64,000 nt of DNA from Enterobacteriaceae bacterium (GCA_902363335.1 CABIZV010000004.1:372001-436000), one strand, 5' to 3'. Counted from the first letter of the stretch, positions 44,213 through 53,451 are shown. Notes: generated by a model not told the origin, from the letters alone. Made by a program: numbers and translations.

Positions 44213-46347
44213 CAGAAGTTCCACGCAAAGCCAACAGCCGCGTTAAAGCCTGCCGCAGGAATGGATTCATGCGCCGTGCGATAGCGTTTGTCAGTTAGGT
44301 TGTTGAGGGCCAGATTGACTTGATACTGGTCGTTCGCCCCGAATTCGGTATTCACCGCCAGGTTTAGCGTCGCCCAGCCCGGCGAGCGGACTTCTTTTGT
44401 CCCCGTGTCATCTTTGGCGCTGGAGGCCGCGCGGATGTAGACGTCAGAGGTGACGTTCGCGACGTTTAGCATCAGCGTGTGCTTGAGGCCTACGCGGCCG
44501 TTGACGCTGGGTTCACCGGTGTTAGTGGTTTTCAGCGTCTGGCCTTCATACTGGCGACGGAGAAGGTTGCCGCTGATGTACGGCGACACGGCCCAGCCGT
44601 TGTACTCTGCGCTCAGCTCTACGCCCCAGGTTTTGGCGCGGTCGATGTTGTCGTAGTAGTAATAGCCCCCACGGGAGGAGGTGCTGTTTCCGTTGCACAG
44701 TGCCTGGCCTGAACAGGCGAGGCTGGCGATGTAGTCTTTGGCTTCTGAGTAATAGACCGCGCCATCAACCATCCACAAATTGCCGTTGTAACGGGCGCCC
44801 AGCTCGTAGTTGTTGGAGTGTTCGGCTTTGAGGTCCGGGTTGCCATAGGTGGTGCCGCCTCCGGCTGCGGTTTGCATAAACAGCTGGCTGAGCGTGGGGA
44901 AGACGTAGCCTTGCGCAAAGGCGGCGCGCAGTTCTACGTTGTCAAAACCGGCGTAGCGCAGGCTGGTGGCGGTAACCAGTTCATTATCATGTGCTGATTG
45001 TTCCGCGAGTGAGGTATCGGTGGTGATGCCTTTGGTGGTGGATTGCGCATCGCCGCGCGTGAGTTTTGATGATAGCCAGTACTGGCGAGCCCCCAGCGTC
45101 CACGTCCAGTTGTCGGCAAAACGCCATTCATTTTGGGCGAACAGCGAAGCGTTGCTTTGTTCAGACTCATTGTAAGCGCGGGTACGCGTTTCGACGTTTA
45201 CCAGGCCAGTGAGTGATTTCTGGCTGGTGAAACCGTTGGAAGTCTGGGATACCCGGTCGCGTTGGTACTGCGCGCCCAGCACGAGGTCGTTATTGGCGGG
45301 CAGAGTGAAATTACTCTGTAATGTCACGCCCTGGGTGTACTGCTTATCATGCGTTTGGGTCTGGTTATGTACCGTCAACGCTTGAATCATCGGGCTTGGG
45401 ATAATCTGGGTGGTGGCGACTTCGTTTTCAAATTTCCGGTCGATGGTTTGTTCGTAGGCGTCGATATGGATTTTTTTTAGGTAATCGCCGTCGATATCAA
45501 CGTCGTAAAACAGACCGATCTTCTCACGCTCAAGTTTTGGGATCTTAACGCTAAAGGCATCATATTCACCGTCTGGATCCTCAAAATAGGTTTGCGTGCT
45601 GAGCTTATAGCGGTCCAGCGATAAGCCAAAATGCTGGTTATCGAGGTTGTAACCGAGCCAGACGCCCTGACCATTATTACGGAAGTTTGTATTAGGTAAA
45701 CGGCCATCCGGCGTATCGCGATCGCCCTGATCGGAATAGCTACCGTTAATGCGGTAATCCAATTGCCCGATGCTGCCCCACGCTGCGGCGGACTCTTCCC
45801 AGCCAGCATTGGCCGAGTTGTAGACCGCTTTTACCGTCCCAGCGAGTGGCTTGTCGCCACCTTTTTTGGTAATAAAGTTCACCACGCCGCCGATAGCCTG
45901 CGAGCCATACAGTACGGAGTAGGGCCCTTTTACAACCTCAATACGTTCAAGCGATGATTCATCAATTAGCAGGCCACCGCCATAGTTCTGCCCGGCGCGT
46001 TGGTAGGTAACTTCCTGCCCGTCGATAAGAATCAGTACGCGCGATGAGGCCTCGCCGCGGATGCGGATTTGCTTACGACCGGCCAGCGCATTGTCGGTCA
46101 CTTCCACGCCCGGTATGTCCTGAAGATCATCAGCAATGGAGGTGTTAGTTGAGTTTTTAAGCGTCTGCTGGTCGATAACCTGCATGGTTGCCGCGCTTTC
46201 CCAAAGGCTGCTCTCTGAGCGGCTGGCGGTAACCACAAGGGTTTCATCTTTGTGTGAAGCGGAAGCCGTCGCGGCGATAACGGCACCAGAGATAAACAGT
46301 GGCAGGGCGGAGAGTACCCATGATCCCCGGGTAATGGAGTGCTGCAT
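44212..46347 (-). CDS. TonB-dependent heme/hemoglobin-type receptor
   Basis: 711-residue outer-membrane receptor heading the heme operon. Signal peptide (to about 30), TonB box ETLVVTAS, plug domain with RIRGEASSRVLILIDGQEV, then a 22-strand-type barrel ending VGFAWNF with terminal Phe. Its FRAP/NPNL-like elements read YVFPTL and NPDL. No His lies between them, where HmuR/ChuA-type receptors carry a heme ligand. About 50 residues longer than ChuA. Heme receptor is inferred mainly from operon context; a Fur-like site precedes it. Confidence 0.88.
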   Translation of the reverse strand: MQHSITRGSWVLSALPLFISGAVIAATASASHKDETLVVTASRSESSLWESAATMQVIDQQTLKNSTNTSIADDLQDIPGVEVTDNALAGRKQIRIRGEASSRVLILIDGQEVTYQRAGQNYGGGLLIDESSLERIEVVKGPYSVLYGSQAIGGVVNFITKKGGDKPLAGTVKAVYNSANAGWEESAAAWGSIGQLDYRINGSYSDQGDRDTPDGRLPNTNFRNNGQGVWLGYNLDNQHFGLSLDRYKLSTQTYFEDPDGEYDAFSVKIPKLEREKIGLFYDVDIDGDYLKKIHIDAYEQTIDRKFENEVATTQIIPSPMIQALTVHNQTQTHDKQYTQGVTLQSNFTLPANNDLVLGAQYQRDRVSQTSNGFTSQKSLTGLVNVETRTRAYNESEQSNASLFAQNEWRFADNWTWTLGARQYWLSSKLTRGDAQSTTKGITTDTSLAEQSAHDNELVTATSLRYAGFDNVELRAAFAQGYVFPTLSQLFMQTAAGGGTTYGNPDLKAEHSNNYELGARYNGNLWMVDGAVYYSEAKDYIASLACSGQALCNGNSTSSRGGYYYYDNIDRAKTWGVELSAEYNGWAVSPYISGNLLRRQYEGQTLKTTNTGEPSVNGRVGLKHTLMLNVANVTSDVYIRAASSAKDDTGTKEVRSPGWATLNLAVNTEFGANDQYQVNLALNNLTDKRYRTAHESIPAAGFNAAVGFAWNF

Positions 46348-46368
46348 CGTTAACCCTATGAATAATTA

Positions 46369-46407
46369 TTGAATGATAATAAGAATTAATATCAATAAGA
46401 TTCTCAT
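46369..46407 (-). promoter_or_regulatory. Fur-box-like sequence before the heme operon
   Basis: AATGATAATAAGAATTAATA and neighbouring ATAAGATTCTCAT lie 22-60 bases before the receptor start. They contain repeated GATAAT/ATTATC-like hexamers characteristic of Fur sites. Iron-regulated expression of the heme operon is expected from the family. Confidence 0.65.
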
Positions 46408-46629
46408 ATGTGGATATTGGACGTCTAGCCAAGAAGGTATAATCGAGATGCATCTTTGATTTGTATCAATTTATGACTGTGAATGAGCAGTGAATTGTGA
46501 TGTTGATCACTGCAATAGTGAGGATAATGAAAGGGTTATTGAGGGAAGTTTAATGTCAGAGGGTGGCGGTAATAAAAGATAAGGCAGCAGTACCCGGATT
46601 GAGTCACCCGGGATCGCGGCAGGAGAGCT

Positions 46630-46875
46630 TCATTCGTTTTCAGTTAACCACATTTCTGCTTCTTCAAACATCTCCTGCACGGCACGGCTAATTTGCTCTT
46701 TCTCATGTTTGCTGGCATCGGTGTTGATACCGGGCAGCGTCATCATCGGTTTAACGCGTACGTCTGCATCCGGGAAAATGCGATGCACTCGTTTGGTTAA
46801 TTCATTGAGAATAGTTTCTTTGGCGCCGGGAAGACCTTCAAAATTACGCTTGTCATAAACGAGCTCGACGAACAT
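46630..46875 (-). CDS. DinI-like SOS protein
   Basis: 81 residues of the DinI family (MFVELVYDKRNFEGLPGAKE ... FPDADVRVKPMM ... VQEMFEEAEMWLTENE). DinI proteins bind and stabilise RecA filaments. The acidic C-terminal helix is intact. A LexA box lies upstream. Chromosomal or phage-derived copy; it is not the usual dinI locus. Confidence 0.88.
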   Translation of the reverse strand: MFVELVYDKRNFEGLPGAKETILNELTKRVHRIFPDADVRVKPMMTLPGINTDASKHEKEQISRAVQEMFEEAEMWLTENE

Positions 46876-46913
46876 GTTGCTGACATCCTTAAGTTAGGTA
46901 TATTGTGGTTATT

Positions 46914-46937
46914 TATACTGTGTTTTTATCCAGTGTC
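46914..46937 (-). promoter_or_regulatory. LexA box of the DinI-like gene
   Basis: TATACTGTGTTTTTATCCAG with core CTG-N10-CAG at 46918-46933, about 40 bases before the DinI-like start. Matches the LexA consensus TACTG-N10-CAGTA at most core positions. Confidence 0.8.
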
Positions 46938-47255
46938 AAGTGGTCGGTAAAGTATAAGCAGTCTTGTTGTGAAGTCGGCGTGGTCAGCATTAAATAAACG
47001 ACGTGAGGGAATGGCATTGAAATCACCATGCGCTCAAAGTCAAAGGTCAGCGTCACCTTGCCTTTGTTGCCATTGTTCAGTACGCCCAGAGCGGTGTTGT
47101 TTGGTGCCGCGCGTACAGAACTCCATGTAAGAGCATGACACCGACAGCACCACAGGGCAGAAATGCAAAACGATTTATGATAAATCATGGGGGATTAGCG
47201 GTTAAATCGCTGCCTCGTGTTTTTTACAACCGAGCGTTTTTATCTACAGAGCTTA
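46938..47255. other. Interval without a supported gene
   Basis: A 91-codon minus-strand frame (46913-47188) covers this stretch, but it runs into the LexA box, has no clear RBS and no recognised family. Its distal part (NTALGVLNNGNKGKVTLTFD) looks protein-like, so a decayed gene is possible. Confidence 0.35.
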
Positions 47256-48410
47256 TCAACCCCAGCCTTGTTTACTACGACGGATATAAGGTAATACGGA
47301 TAATAAAGCCAGAACTGCTAATATCATTCCAATCCATAAAGCTGAACGTAAACCGAATCCTGATGAAATGGCCATTCCACCTAGATAAGAACCCCCCCCT
47401 AATCCAATATTGATAACGGAAGTATGAACGGCATTGACCATTGGGCCAGGATGCGCAACGCTGACAATTCTTGCCATCATTGCTGGATTCATTGGCACAC
47501 CTGATAGACCGATAAGTATGACAGCCAGAATAGCAATAACCTGATATTGCACAAACAGTGCCATGCCGAGCAAAGAAATACTTAATATAGTTAATCCGAC
47601 AACCATGACCGCTAAACTATGGCGATATGCAAGACGGCCTGTCACCATATTCCCGATAATATTGGCTAAGCCATAAAGCATCAGAATGAAGGGGACTGTC
47701 TGCATTGTAAATCCACTGACATCAGTCAGCACGGGAACAAAATAACTGAATGCCGCAAAACTTGCGCCCAAAATCAAACAGCTGGTTGCACAGGCTTTCC
47801 AATAGGCTTTATTTTTAAATGCCTTAATTTCTTCAGACATCTTGATAGCACAACCGCCGCTCATCTGTGGCAATAAACGTACTAATGCTAACAGGCATAT
47901 GAGAACCAGAACCGCGACCAGCCCAAAACTCATTTTCCAGCCCCAGTGCTGGTCAATGATAGTCGCGATAGGTACACCAAAGACATTGGATACCATAAAA
48001 CCTGCGATCACTATTGATGCGGCACGAGGGCGATTTTCTACAGAGACAAGAGCCATGCTTGTTGCAAGTGAAAGACTTAAACACCCTGCGCACAAAATAC
48101 CTGTCACAATTCGAATGGCAACTAACACATTGTAATCAGAGACAAAGACGCTTAATCCTTGTACGAGAACATATAACCCTAATAGCCATAATAACGTTGC
48201 GCGATAGGGTGCTTTAAATTTAAGAAAGGCGTAGGTTAATACCGGGCCACCGAGCATTACACCGAATGCATAATATGAAATCAAATGCCCGACTTCGCCG
48301 ACTGTAACGCCAAATGCTTCAGATAGCGTGGTCATCATACCCGCCACCATTAACTCTGCTGTACCTAATGAAAAAATGGCCAACCCTAAAATATATACGA
48401 CTAATGGCAT
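47256..48410 (-). CDS. DHA1 MFS efflux transporter (AraJ-like)
   Basis: 384 residues, 12 hydrophobic segments, starting MPLVVYILGLAIFSLGTAEL, typical of the AraJ/NepI sugar- or drug-efflux branch of MFS. Visibly AT-rich compared with the core genes around it, suggesting recent transfer. The TetR gene 79 bases upstream on the same strand is its likely regulator. Substrate unknown. Confidence 0.88.
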   Translation of the reverse strand: MPLVVYILGLAIFSLGTAELMVAGMMTTLSEAFGVTVGEVGHLISYYAFGVMLGGPVLTYAFLKFKAPYRATLLWLLGLYVLVQGLSVFVSDYNVLVAIRIVTGILCAGCLSLSLATSMALVSVENRPRAASIVIAGFMVSNVFGVPIATIIDQHWGWKMSFGLVAVLVLICLLALVRLLPQMSGGCAIKMSEEIKAFKNKAYWKACATSCLILGASFAAFSYFVPVLTDVSGFTMQTVPFILMLYGLANIIGNMVTGRLAYRHSLAVMVVGLTILSISLLGMALFVQYQVIAILAVILIGLSGVPMNPAMMARIVSVAHPGPMVNAVHTSVINIGLGGGSYLGGMAISSGFGLRSALWIGMILAVLALLSVLPYIRRSKQGWG

Positions 48411-48489
48411 GGATTTTTATTATCTCCCTGTATTGGAATGATCGTTACAAAAATGGATGCAAGCAATTAATGAATTTTTACGCTTGAAT

Positions 48490-49092
48490 TTATAAGTTGA
48501 TTAACAGACCAGCGACGACATCTTCGAGGATTTTTCTATCTGAAATGTTTTTATTCAGTACACGTAAACCGTAATAGCCTGCCATAAAGCCTCTCGCCAT
48601 TTCGACGGCTGATGCTTTATTGCTTAGTTCACCGCTTTGTTGCCCTTCGATAAATACCGCCACCAACGTTTTTTCTAAATGCTGACGATATTCATTATTC
48701 AGGCTAGCAACGGCTTCATCTTTACTACCCATCTCCAGAGCTGAAAACAAGACCATTGCATCATGCTGTTCTGGCTGAGAAAGATCTTCGGCAATACCCC
48801 AGAGCAGGAGCGTATGCAATCGTTCTTTTACCGGGCCTGATTGTGTGAGTATTGCTAACTGTGCTGACATAGTTTGTTCATGGCTACGCAACAAAGCTTG
48901 CTCGTACAGAGCTTGCTTGCTACCAAAGGCATTGTATAAGCTCCCCCGCCCCAATCCCGTACCATTGCATAAATCTTGCGCAGAGGTGCCTGCATAACCA
49001 TTGGCGCTGAAAACAGCGACGGCAGCATCAATGACATCCTGATCTTCGAACTTTCGTGGACGACCCGGAAAGGTTGGTTTTACAGCACTCAT
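48490..49092 (-). CDS. TetR-family regulator
   Basis: 200 residues: N-terminal TetR helix-turn-helix (about 15-60, YAGTSAQDLCNGTGLGRGSL YNAFGSK region) and a helical ligand domain of the TetR_C type. AT-rich like the MFS gene that follows it. Same-strand order TetR then exporter suggests one transcript with autoregulation. Confidence 0.88.
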   Translation of the reverse strand: MSAVKPTFPGRPRKFEDQDVIDAAVAVFSANGYAGTSAQDLCNGTGLGRGSLYNAFGSKQALYEQALLRSHEQTMSAQLAILTQSGPVKERLHTLLLWGIAEDLSQPEQHDAMVLFSALEMGSKDEAVASLNNEYRQHLEKTLVAVFIEGQQSGELSNKASAVEMARGFMAGYYGLRVLNKNISDRKILEDVVAGLLINL

Positions 49093-49231
49093 AGGGATGG
49101 GGGACTTGAAATGAGTTGAAGCGGCATAGTATTGATTATGGAACGATCAGTCAAATAATTTTCATAAAAAAATTAGCAGTGGTTCGTTGACCGATTTTCT
49201 TATGAATTGTTACGCATATCAGCTTTAGTTT

Positions 49232-49444
49232 TTACCCGGGATGGCTACGTAATTGCTGGTGTAATTCCAATAAAGCCGTCGATTCTGCTAACCGGTCACG
49301 TGCATAGCGAAGCTCAATATTCAACCGGTCATTACCACCGAGTTGGTGAAGAGTCTCGAGCTTCTGAAGATGCTCAGGCGTGGCGGCGATTGGTTTATTA
49401 ACCACAATGGCGGATACGTTACCTGGCGATATGGCTTCAAGCAC
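49232..49444 (-). pseudogene. Possible gene remnant left of the satellite
   Basis: A 70-codon frame (GTG start, stop codon three codons upstream, no RBS) encoding a helical sequence ending ESTALLELHQQLRSHPG. It does not look like a random shadow, but no family is recognised. It lies between the TetR gene and the left attachment repeat, and may be the broken end of an older island or chromosomal gene. Confidence 0.3.
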
Positions 49445-49492
49445 GAGAAGCTATTGAAGTGAGGGAGTGGTTATCAGGACGGGTCAGAAGGC

Positions 49493-49586
49493 ACAAAAAA
49501 GCCCGCAAGGCTTGCGCCGTACGGGCTTTCAGGACTTCATCGGATGACTCTGGTAATCACCGATGGAGAATTTTGGTGGGCTGGGG
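49493..49586 (+). repeat. Left attachment repeat (ssrA 3'-flank-like)
   Basis: 94 bp, about 88 percent identical to 61258-61351; the last 22 bp (GGAGAATTTTGGTGGGCTGG plus GG) are identical. Reverse-complemented, it reads like the end and terminator of ssrA (CCACCAAAATTCTCC, then the AGTCATCCGATGAAGTCC stretch and a GCCC...GGGC hairpin with T-run). Confidence 0.85.
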
Positions 49587-49650
49587 GAGTCTGACTTTGA
49601 CTGTTAATTGTTTGTATTTAATGGTTTTTTTATTGATTTGAAATTTTAGA

Positions 49651-49672
49651 TATACCTAAGCGTATACCAATT
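49651..49672. promoter_or_regulatory. Left arm-type site
   Basis: TATACCTAAGCGTATACCAA plus TT, matching 21 of 22 bases at 61185-61206 next to int. A sequence shared by both ends of the element but outside the att core is a candidate integrase or Vis arm-binding site. Confidence 0.6.
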
Positions 49673-49788
49673 CTGCTTTGTAGGCACAAAAATACAGTCA
49701 TGCTGGTATGACAATTCCAACCCCATCACGACTTGTATCCATCTGGTCACACATGACAAAAGCAGGCAATCAACACTAAGAATTTACT

Positions 49789-50448
49789 TTACGACTCTTC
49801 GCTATTGGGGTTCTTAACTTTTTCCCATTCAATGCCCAACCCTTTAAATTTTTGTGCAAATGGGATTACTATGAGCGCAACACAAGCCCCTAATAGAGCC
49901 ATTCTCTCAGTGGTTAAAAAATTAAATCTTATATCTGCAATTACTATAAGTAATAAGGCTACAGCAAGAGACCAAGTAACTCGTTGAAAAATATCCATCG
50001 TTTCAGATTTTTTCTGACGAATATCATTTTTCCTAACTGCTGACTGCTCCGCGGTAAGGGCTCGGAAAGTTGGGAAAAGACTGAAATCAGATTTAACTAA
50101 AGCACCTGAATCACTGACTGAATATAGTGAAAATGGCAATGGGTTATTAGGCTGGGAGGATACAGTCACCAAGAAAAGTGGGATTTTTTCATTTCCAATT
50201 GCTTGTTTGTATTTTTTTAATTGATTTAGGTTTTTTTCGCTATGTGCAAATCTGTCTGACTTTATTTCAATAATGGCAAGATATTCTTTCTTTTCTGGAT
50301 CTATAATTGCAAAGTCTGGTCTGTGTGTGTTTTTACCATCGTTGGAGAAAAATGCAGGTTCGTATAATATAGAATCTTTGGTATATCCTAGTGATAATAA
50401 GTATTCAGAGAATTTATTTTCCGCCTCTGAATGGTAATTGTTGTCCAT
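49789..50448 (-). CDS. PD-(D/E)XK nuclease-like protein with two membrane helices
   Basis: 219 residues. The N-terminal part (about 1-100) has the order of a PD-(D/E)XK fold: HRPDFAIID (Asp45), YLAIIEIKSD (Glu61-x-Lys63), as in HsdR N-terminal and related restriction-type nuclease domains. The C-terminal part has two hydrophobic helices (about 157-178 and 185-203) followed by a short charged tail. AT-rich relative to satellite core genes. It lies between the left att repeat and the first iteron cluster, outside the conserved satellite modules, so it is cargo. A membrane-tethered defence nuclease is inference. Confidence 0.72.
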   Translation of the reverse strand: MDNNYHSEAENKFSEYLLSLGYTKDSILYEPAFFSNDGKNTHRPDFAIIDPEKKEYLAIIEIKSDRFAHSEKNLNQLKKYKQAIGNEKIPLFLVTVSSQPNNPLPFSLYSVSDSGALVKSDFSLFPTFRALTAEQSAVRKNDIRQKKSETMDIFQRVTWSLAVALLLIVIADIRFNFLTTERMALLGACVALIVIPFAQKFKGLGIEWEKVKNPNSEES

Positions 50449-50642
50449 TACAGTCCCTCTCTGCTGTGTGAAAACTAGTAAGCTAAACTAGTAAGGTAAC
50501 TAAGATAAGCAAGAGATTCAATTGATTAACGGGGAATAGGTCAAGTCAAGGTCAAACTCGGCGATCATGATGGTTATCTTGTTGAATCACAGCCAGACAT
50601 GATGAATTTCTAGGTTGGAGAAAAAACTTTTTTTCAGGAAAA

Positions 50643-50734
50643 CTGTTCACACTGTTCACTCACCATTATTTTTATTATTTTTCAACATGATACACGGTGA
50701 ATAGTCCGTGAACAGTGAACACTTTACTGTTCAC
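50643..50734. repeat. Iteron cluster near alpha 3' end (P4 ori/crr type)
   Basis: Six copies of GTGAACAG or its complement: CTGTTCAC at 50643, 50652 and 50727; GTGAATAG at 50697; GTGAACAG at 50708; GTGAACAC at 50715. These are the P4 type I iterons bound by alpha. One of the two clusters in the element corresponds to ori1, the other to crr. Confidence 0.85.
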
Positions 50735-50784
50735 GCTCAGGGATTTCAGGCAAAAAAAGACCGGCTAATGCCGGTCAGGATAGG

Positions 50785-53118
50785 TTATGGCGCTGTGGTT
50801 TCATCACATCGGGGCAGCCAGTCGGCGTTGCTTTCATCCCTGAGCGTGAGATTCGTCTGCATTCCCTGATTCGTTCGCCGCTTGCCATAATTCAGACCGT
50901 ACTCTTTCAGCATCGATGACAGTCCTTTGCCGAACATGGTGAGGCTCAGCGTATTCTTGTAGCCGTGCGCCTCCATATAGACCAGATAGGCGTGGTACAG
51001 GTACAGGCGTGGCTGTCGCGGGATTATATTCGCGTTTCCCATATACATACCGTCAGGCTCGGGCAGCGCCTCCAGATAGCCACAAAAATCGAATGTCGGG
51101 TCAGCATCACGCTTGATACTGAGCGCCTCGTCAGAGTTCTGCTGGGACTGGAGCAACGCGCGCGCCGTCATCGGGTCGCTGAATTTCTGCATAAGCTGGC
51201 GCACAATGACCGCCAGCTCACGGGCAATTTTATCTTTCAGCTTCGGATCACGTTCTTCCGGGGCTATCTGTTCCGGGAAGTGCATAATCACCCGGCGACG
51301 TGACACGCCGCCGCTGCGGTCAGTGAAGCGCATCGGGTTATTGTTCACGGCCAGAATAACCGCCGGGATATGCGTTGAATACGCATCGCGGTATTTCGGG
51401 TCAACGGATACGGCATCGCCGCCGGTGATGGCCTTTAACCCCGCACCGTCGCCGCTCCATTTCTCCTGGTCAGGCAGACGTATCAGCGAGAAGCCAATCA
51501 GCGCCGCGCGTTCGCGGGGGGATTCCAGCGTTTCAATGGTCGCTGACGTGGCGTTATCCTCTCCGGCCAGCATGGTGGCAATTTCAGCCAGAATACTTTT
51601 CCCGCTGCCGCCGGGGCCGGTCACTTCAAGGAAGAGCTGCCAGTCATAACGGTTAGCCAGCACCATAAACAGCGCTGCGAGAATCACATCACGTTTATCC
51701 GCGCGTGAACCGGCGGCGCGGTTGAGCCAGCGCCAGAAGTTCGGCGCGTGGGTTTCCAGTGCTTCTCCCTCGACCGGCGGGGTAAAATCCACATCACACA
51801 GTGTACGCAGCCAGTGCGCTTTACTGTGAGGACTGAATACGCCGGTGCTGGTATCGAGTACACCGTTTCGGAAACCTATCAGGCGGCGCGCCGGGGCGTC
51901 CTGCTGGGGAATAATCAGTTTCAGGGTATCCACCACCGAGGCAATTTTCCCCGACGAGAACGGCGCCCGCAGACGCTGGAACAGCCCGGCCACATCACGC
52001 GCAAAATCCGACGGCGGGATGATTTTCCATATCCCGGCTTCATAGCGTGACAGGAGCTGGCCGTTCGCATCCACCGCCAGCGCCTCGCCGTAATGCTCAT
52101 GTACCCGCATCGCCTTTTCACTGGTGCTCATGGCGGTGAATTCGGCCTCGCTCATGGTACTGAACGGGCTCTCTCCCGGTGGCCGGATAGCGTCATAAAT
52201 CGCTTTACGCGTGGCCTCTTCACCTTTTTGCATAAACGCATCATTCCAGTCACCGAACACCGGCGGCAGGGCGACAATGCCCTCACTGGCTTCTGCGGCC
52301 GCTGCGGCTTTTGTCTGACCGTCGCCGCTGAGGTCGCGGTCGGCAGCGAGCACAATCTGACACGCCGGGTGCTTTTGCCGGGCAAGGCTCGCCAGAGAAA
52401 GAAGGTTCACGGACGACAGCGCCACCATGACCGTTTCACCCGTCAGGTGATGCACGGTGAGTGCGGTCGCATAGCCCTCTGCTATCCACAGGCGTTTTCC
52501 GGCCTGTTTTTTCCCTTCGATGATATGACATGCTCCTTTCACCTGACCGCCCTTCAGAGTGCGCTTGAGACCGTCAGCATTGATAAACTGAAGATTAACC
52601 AGCGCACCGGTATCGTCATAAAGCGGGACAACCACATCACCGGCGCGGTAGGTCACGCTGCCGGTTTTATGTGTGGCCGTCAATGTCAGGCATTCCAACG
52701 CGGGAAAACCCTTGCGGGTCAGGTAGGCGTTGCCGGTCGTTGGTCGACTTTTCTCCATTAGTTTTGCGGCCAGCGCGGCCGCCGCTTTGCGGTCGGCTTC
52801 CGTTCCGGCCTCGGTGGCCGCAATCACCTCCGGGGCAACCGGCGACAGATTGCCGGTGACGGTGTTCACCTTTCCGGCAGCCTCTGAGGCCGACACGCCG
52901 AACACCTTTTCAACCAGTTTCAGCCCATCACCCGCGCCGCACTGGTTACAGAACCACGTCCCGCGCCCCTCCTTGTCATCAAAGCGGAAACGGTCAGAGC
53001 CGCCGCATACCGGACAGGCCTGATGGCGGTTTTTAATGACCTTCACACCCAGCGCCGGGAGAATGCGCGGCCAGTGGCCGCATGCCTGTTTTACGGTTTC
53101 CGTTACGTTCATATTCAT
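50785..53118 (-). CDS. alpha: P4 alpha primase-helicase-origin binding protein
   Basis: Replication initiator of the satellite, 777 residues, the same as P4 alpha. Zinc-binding primase motif Cys37, Cys40, Cys59, Cys62 (CPVCGG ... CNQCG), TOPRIM-like WIAEGYATALTVHHLTGE and LAADRDLSGDG, helicase Walker A GPGGSGKS (about residue 500), and a C-terminal winged-helix iteron-binding domain. ATG at 53118 preferred: GGGAG spacing and P4 length both fit; ATGs at 53124 and 53112 are alternatives. Confidence 0.97.
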   Translation of the reverse strand: MNMNVTETVKQACGHWPRILPALGVKVIKNRHQACPVCGGSDRFRFDDKEGRGTWFCNQCGAGDGLKLVEKVFGVSASEAAGKVNTVTGNLSPVAPEVIAATEAGTEADRKAAAALAAKLMEKSRPTTGNAYLTRKGFPALECLTLTATHKTGSVTYRAGDVVVPLYDDTGALVNLQFINADGLKRTLKGGQVKGACHIIEGKKQAGKRLWIAEGYATALTVHHLTGETVMVALSSVNLLSLASLARQKHPACQIVLAADRDLSGDGQTKAAAAAEASEGIVALPPVFGDWNDAFMQKGEEATRKAIYDAIRPPGESPFSTMSEAEFTAMSTSEKAMRVHEHYGEALAVDANGQLLSRYEAGIWKIIPPSDFARDVAGLFQRLRAPFSSGKIASVVDTLKLIIPQQDAPARRLIGFRNGVLDTSTGVFSPHSKAHWLRTLCDVDFTPPVEGEALETHAPNFWRWLNRAAGSRADKRDVILAALFMVLANRYDWQLFLEVTGPGGSGKSILAEIATMLAGEDNATSATIETLESPRERAALIGFSLIRLPDQEKWSGDGAGLKAITGGDAVSVDPKYRDAYSTHIPAVILAVNNNPMRFTDRSGGVSRRRVIMHFPEQIAPEERDPKLKDKIARELAVIVRQLMQKFSDPMTARALLQSQQNSDEALSIKRDADPTFDFCGYLEALPEPDGMYMGNANIIPRQPRLYLYHAYLVYMEAHGYKNTLSLTMFGKGLSSMLKEYGLNYGKRRTNQGMQTNLTLRDESNADWLPRCDETTAP

Positions 53119-53130
53119 GATCATTCTCCC

Positions 53131-53451
53131 TCAGTGTATTACCGGTGATTTAATGTGACGGGCGCAAAGTTCATCCAGTACGACGAGGCCGAGAAAAGAC
53201 AGTGATGGCGCGGCTTTCAGCGGGCTGGCTTCCATTAAATCTTCCAGTAAGGCACAGGCAATCGTGCGGCCTTTATCCTCGCCATGCTGGCGCAGGTAAA
53301 AACCCTCCAGCTCGGCGGCAATAGCCCCCTCCAGCGCATCGAGAGTGAGGTGTGGGTAACGGTGCTGACGTTCACATAAAGCCAGCCATGCACAGGCCAC
53401 GGCACGACGATAAAGCGCAGCGCGTAAGACGAGCGGTAATGGCTGTTTCAT
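53131..53451 (-). CDS. cnr: P4 Cnr copy-number regulator (ORF106)
   Basis: 106 residues, same as P4 Cnr, and collinear with it (LPLVLRAALYRRAVACAWLA ... SLSFLGLVVLDELCARHIKSPVIH). Cnr lowers alpha-driven replication by modulating alpha binding. 12 bases upstream of alpha. Confidence 0.92.
   Translation of the reverse strand: MKQPLPLVLRAALYRRAVACAWLALCERQHRYPHLTLDALEGAIAAELEGFYLRQHGEDKGRTIACALLEDLMEASPLKAAPSLSFLGLVVLDELCARHIKSPVIH

Noticed and set aside
46913..47188. 91-codon minus-strand frame right of the DinI-like gene
   Set aside because: Runs into the LexA box, has no RBS or family; described only as an unassigned interval.
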